This document shows, one piece after another, positions 63,224 through 64,000 of a stretch of DNA of 64,000 nt. The notes under the pieces were generated by a model. The model was not told where the DNA came from. It saw only the letters and a list, made by a program, of their open reading frames with translations, and searched no databases. Every line of letters begins with the position of its first letter. Positions within the stretch are counted from its first letter, which is position 1. The stretch is from assembly GCA_012295275.1 (NCBI GenBank), contig CM022670.1:3517264-3581263 (forward strand), in the 5' to 3' direction. This DNA comes from Chrysomallon squamiferum. Taxonomy: Eukaryota; Mollusca; Gastropoda; Neomphalida; Peltospiridae. The position numbers were made by a program, and so were the translations under genes.

Positions 63224-63274
63224 TCTCAAAGTGTTAACGCGTCCGCCTTATATTGAACCGTGTGCGAGACCCAC
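63224..63274 (+). repeat. tRNA-like SINE head
   Basis: CTCAAAGTGTTAACGCGTCC then GTGTGCGAGACCCACC resemble A and B boxes of a tRNA-derived head at the correct spacing. Mismatches in both boxes argue against a working tRNA gene. Confidence 0.4.
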
Positions 63275-63317
63275 CTTAAACATCTTTCTAATTCCATTCA
63301 GATAAATATCATTATTG

Positions 63318-63321
<4 letters not shown>

Positions 63322-63360
<39 letters not shown>

Positions 63361-63379
63361 CTCTCTCTCTCTCTCTCTC
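63322..63379. repeat. (CA)n(CT)n compound microsatellite
   Basis: About 18 CA units followed directly by about 11 CT units. Confidence 0.92.
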
Positions 63380-64000
63380 GTTTCTTTTTCTTCGTCTCCC
63401 TCTCTTTCTCTCTTTCAATTCAATATATAAACATGAAAAGAAAAGATTTCATTAGCGTTAACAGCAAAAGATTCGGTCTGAATCGAAATATCAAAAAAAA
63501 AAAAAATAATAATAATTATAATAAATAAATAAATAAAAAGAAAATGATCCATCAAGTAGATTTAGAAAACCATCAATTTTCTCATCACTGTGTTATAATT
63601 ATTTACGGAAATGTGCTTTAATCTCCTCTTTTTTGTTCTTATTCAGTGCAGTTTGTGAGAAAGTTGATGCACGCTGCCTTCCACGTCAGACTGCGGTGCT
63701 CCGCATTCACGGTGGGATTAACGTGTTATCCAGATGACTAGCGCGGACCTACAAGACAGCCCGTGACCCGCGGTTCTGTCGACACGAGACCAAACAAAGT
63801 ATTCTTGCTCTTTATTTGTCGTGTTAATCCCCAGAGCCATTAAGGAAGTTTAATTCCTTAATCCAGACGAATTAATCTCTACTCAAAAGAAAACATTTAT
63901 ATTGAGCCCGGGGCGCGTTTGTTGTGACATCAAAACCGTTTTTTGAAAAAAACTAAACATTTAGGGTATTTAAAGGTACCCAGATCATTTTAACAAGCAG

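Overview
This is a eukaryotic, intron-rich, AT-rich genomic window with an extreme density of simple-sequence repeats. Two genes can be supported. Ten copies or fragments look like a tRNA-derived SINE whose body and 3' tail I recognise from mollusc genomes. These repeats, the intron-rich tubulin and an invertebrate-style PDGF/VEGF factor suggest a lophotrochozoan, most likely a mollusc. That assignment is an inference from memory and no database was searched.

Layout. Positions 1 to about 36,100 hold no gene I can prove. This part is microsatellite, SINE and MITE sequence, with a CpG-rich island at 15,464-15,716 that ends in a consensus splice donor and a small exon-like segment at 28,815-28,898. 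Both are phase-compatible with the first recognised exon of the next gene and could be its upstream exons. Positions 36,284-49,465 on the plus strand carry a PDGF/VEGF-family growth factor: six coding exons, 390 codons, with all exon phases fitting together. It has a signal peptide, an acidic propeptide-like region, a full cystine-knot domain, a Cys-rich C-terminal region and a very basic tail. Positions 49,466-54,348 form a convergent 3'-to-3' intergenic stretch full of (TTA)n, (CA)n and (TAA)n repeats and a 264-bp MITE. Positions 54,349-62,089 on the minus strand carry beta-tubulin exons 2-9 (codons 20-447). The exon encoding the first 19 residues lies beyond the right edge, so 62,090-64,000 is intron 1 sequence.

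The two genes show no functional link: one encodes a secreted receptor tyrosine kinase ligand, the other a cytoskeletal subunit. They are simply neighbours in convergent orientation. The more unusual aspects are structural: splice acceptors built from microsatellites, a widened Cys spacing in the growth-factor core, the possible N-terminal extension of that gene, a tubulin gene with eight introns, and short inverted-repeat elements with intact target-site duplications. I found no CRISPR array, no rRNA, no intact tRNA gene and no autonomous transposon or viral gene.
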